Below are positions 62,856-64,000 of a stretch of DNA of 64,000 bases, piece after piece. Origin of the DNA: Paraspadella gotoi (taxonomy: Eukaryota; Chaetognatha); NCBI GenBank assembly GCA_051294375.1, contig CM119270.1, forward strand, positions 18,015,710 to 18,079,709. The letters run 5' to 3'. The notes under the pieces are model-generated. The model did not search any database, had not been told where the DNA came from, and worked only from the letters and a program-made list of their open reading frames with translations. The translations under genes were made by a program, and so were the position numbers. Numbering within the stretch: the first letter of the stretch is position 1; each line of letters begins with the position of its first letter.

Positions 62856-63972
62856 TCCCAACCATCTTCCCCTCCTTTTTACAGGAATGCGTGATCGGCC
62901 CATGCCCTACCAACTCCTACGCCGGCCTATGGGAAGTCCCCATGGTGGACCTGACCGGCACGTGTTCGTGGCAATCCTTGCGCCATGCCCGACGACGAGC
63001 GGTGCGATTCGGGCGGATCGGGCGACGCCCTGCTGCAGATGCTGCTGGACAACTTCCTGCGCCACTACGACTCCAACAGGGCGCCCTTCCCCGTCTTCAT
63101 TCACTCTTACTTCTTCGACAATCACGATTACGCGCTGAGGGCGATCGTGAGGTTTTTGGATAAGGTGAATTGGGGGTTGGAGGGGTAGGGGGTTGGAGGG
63201 GTGGAGGGTTGGAGGGGTTGGGGGGGTAGAGAGAGGAAGGGGAGAGAGAGGGAGGGAAAGATAAGAAAAAGAGAAGGGTGAGGGAAAAGCAGGGTTAAAG
63301 AGAGAAAAGGGGATGGGAAAAGAGAAGAGAGGAAAAGGAAGAAAGGTTAAAGAAGAAAATTTATTGACTTACAAGGGTGGGACCATATTAAGTGAAAAGA
63401 AGAAGAAGATTAAAGGAAAATAATAGAAGATTATGGGAAAAGAATAAGAAGATTAAAGGAAAAGAATAAGAAGATTTAAGGGAAAAGATTAGAAAATTAA
63501 GGAAAAAGAATAAGAAGATTAAGGAAAAAGAATAAGAAGATTAAGGAAAAAGAATAAGAAGATTAAGGAAAAAGAATAAGAAGATTAAGAAAAAATGGGA
63601 AAGAATACGAAATAAAAAATAATGGAGAAAGTTTAATAAAAATAATGTGATTACCCTCTCTCTCTCTCCACCCCTTCTACCCCCCACCCCTTCTACTCCC
63701 CACCCCTTCTACCCCCCACAACTCCTCAACACTCCCTCTCTCTCGAGGTCCTGGCTCAAGGCGACGTCTACGTGACGACGATATCTCGGACGATCGATTG
63801 GATACGAAATCCTCGTCCGATCGGGGAGTGGAGATCGTGCGGAAGCGGGGGATGGAAGGGCGGGGATTGGGGGGAGGAAAGGGCGGGGATCGGGGAAAGG
63901 AGGAGGAGGAAGAGGCGACGGCCGATGTCGTTGAAGGAGGATTTCCGTCACAACAACGAAGCATTGCGGTGA
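61200..63972 (+). CDS. Cda: Chitin deacetylase, catalytic motifs complete
   Basis: Exons: 61200-61373, 61702-61894, 62276-62421, 62605-62727, 62885-63164 and 63748 to about 63968 or 63972. The start ATG at 61200 gives a Leu-rich leader ([13 protein letters not shown]), then [20 protein letters not shown]. Motif 1 is LLTFDDSVH (catalytic and metal Asp); motif 2 HTVSH is assembled across an intron; motif 3 KGFRAPFLQ; motif 4 [11 protein letters not shown]; motif 5 [26 protein letters not shown] is a CDA signature. No chitin-binding (ChtBD2) or LDLa module was seen, so it resembles the short, CDA-domain-only group. It should deacetylate chitin outside the cell (cuticle or gut), by family. Exon 5 is 280 bp and switches frame near 62970, between TGTCSWQS and [12 protein letters not shown], so one base is miscalled. 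The last exon may continue via a donor at 63969 (GCG|GTGAGA), so the C-terminus may be incomplete. Confidence 0.94.
62780..62850. repeat. (CT)n tract in CDA intron
   Basis: CT repeat ending about 35 bp before the 62885 acceptor, on the coding strand. Confidence 0.93.
63405..63600. repeat. ~22-bp minisatellite in last CDA intron
   Basis: About eight copies of AAAAAGAATAAGAAGATTAAGG with small variants. Confidence 0.92.
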
Positions 63973-64000
63973 GATTAATTTAATTACGGAATGATCACTA

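Overview
This is a nuclear window from a metazoan, most likely an arthropod or another ecdysozoan. The evidence is spliced genes with GT-AG introns, two chitin-deacetylase genes, orthologue-like regulators (a hamlet/MECOM zinc-finger gene and a tap/neurogenin bHLH gene), very abundant microsatellites, and AT-rich intergenic DNA around GC-rich exons that favour GGC, GCC and GAC codons. I cannot name the species. The assembly is a draft: there are nine N gaps. Three of the 25-N gaps have noisy duplicated sequence at or near them. Several otherwise clean exons are broken by single-base indels.

Layout. 1-8.0 kb: mostly simple repeats, a small MITE, and the first copy of a ~1.85 kb duplicated block interrupted by a gap. 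8.1-9.4 kb: a secreted protein with one LDL-receptor class A module, plus strand. 9.4-12.9 kb: AT-rich spacer with dispersed repeats. 13-17.6 kb: minus-strand hamlet/MECOM-type gene with a CtBP-binding PLDLS motif and two consecutive C2H2 fingers of the C-terminal cluster. 17.6-27 kb: repeats, one convincing minus-strand first exon (24.4-24.7 kb) and two coding-like plus-strand pieces. 27-34.4 kb: a series of short coding-like plus-strand exons of unrecognised family; three of them are phase-compatible with proper splice sites. 35.1-38.0 kb: major-facilitator transporter. 40.8-45.8 kb: XK-related-type multi-pass membrane protein. 45.8-52 kb: AT-rich spacer with a foldback element and a MITE. 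53.2-55.2 kb: tap/neurogenin bHLH gene. 56.6-64.0 kb: two tandem chitin deacetylases. The second has all catalytic motifs. The first has lost the catalytic Asp, both metal-binding His of motif 2 and the motif 5 His.

How the parts relate. The window is not an operon or a single system. The clear functional pair is the tandem CDA locus: an enzyme predicted to deacetylate chitin beside a predicted non-catalytic paralogue whose exons and splice sites are intact. Ham/MECOM and tap/neurogenin are both neural-fate regulators elsewhere, but here they lie ~36 kb apart with unrelated genes between them.
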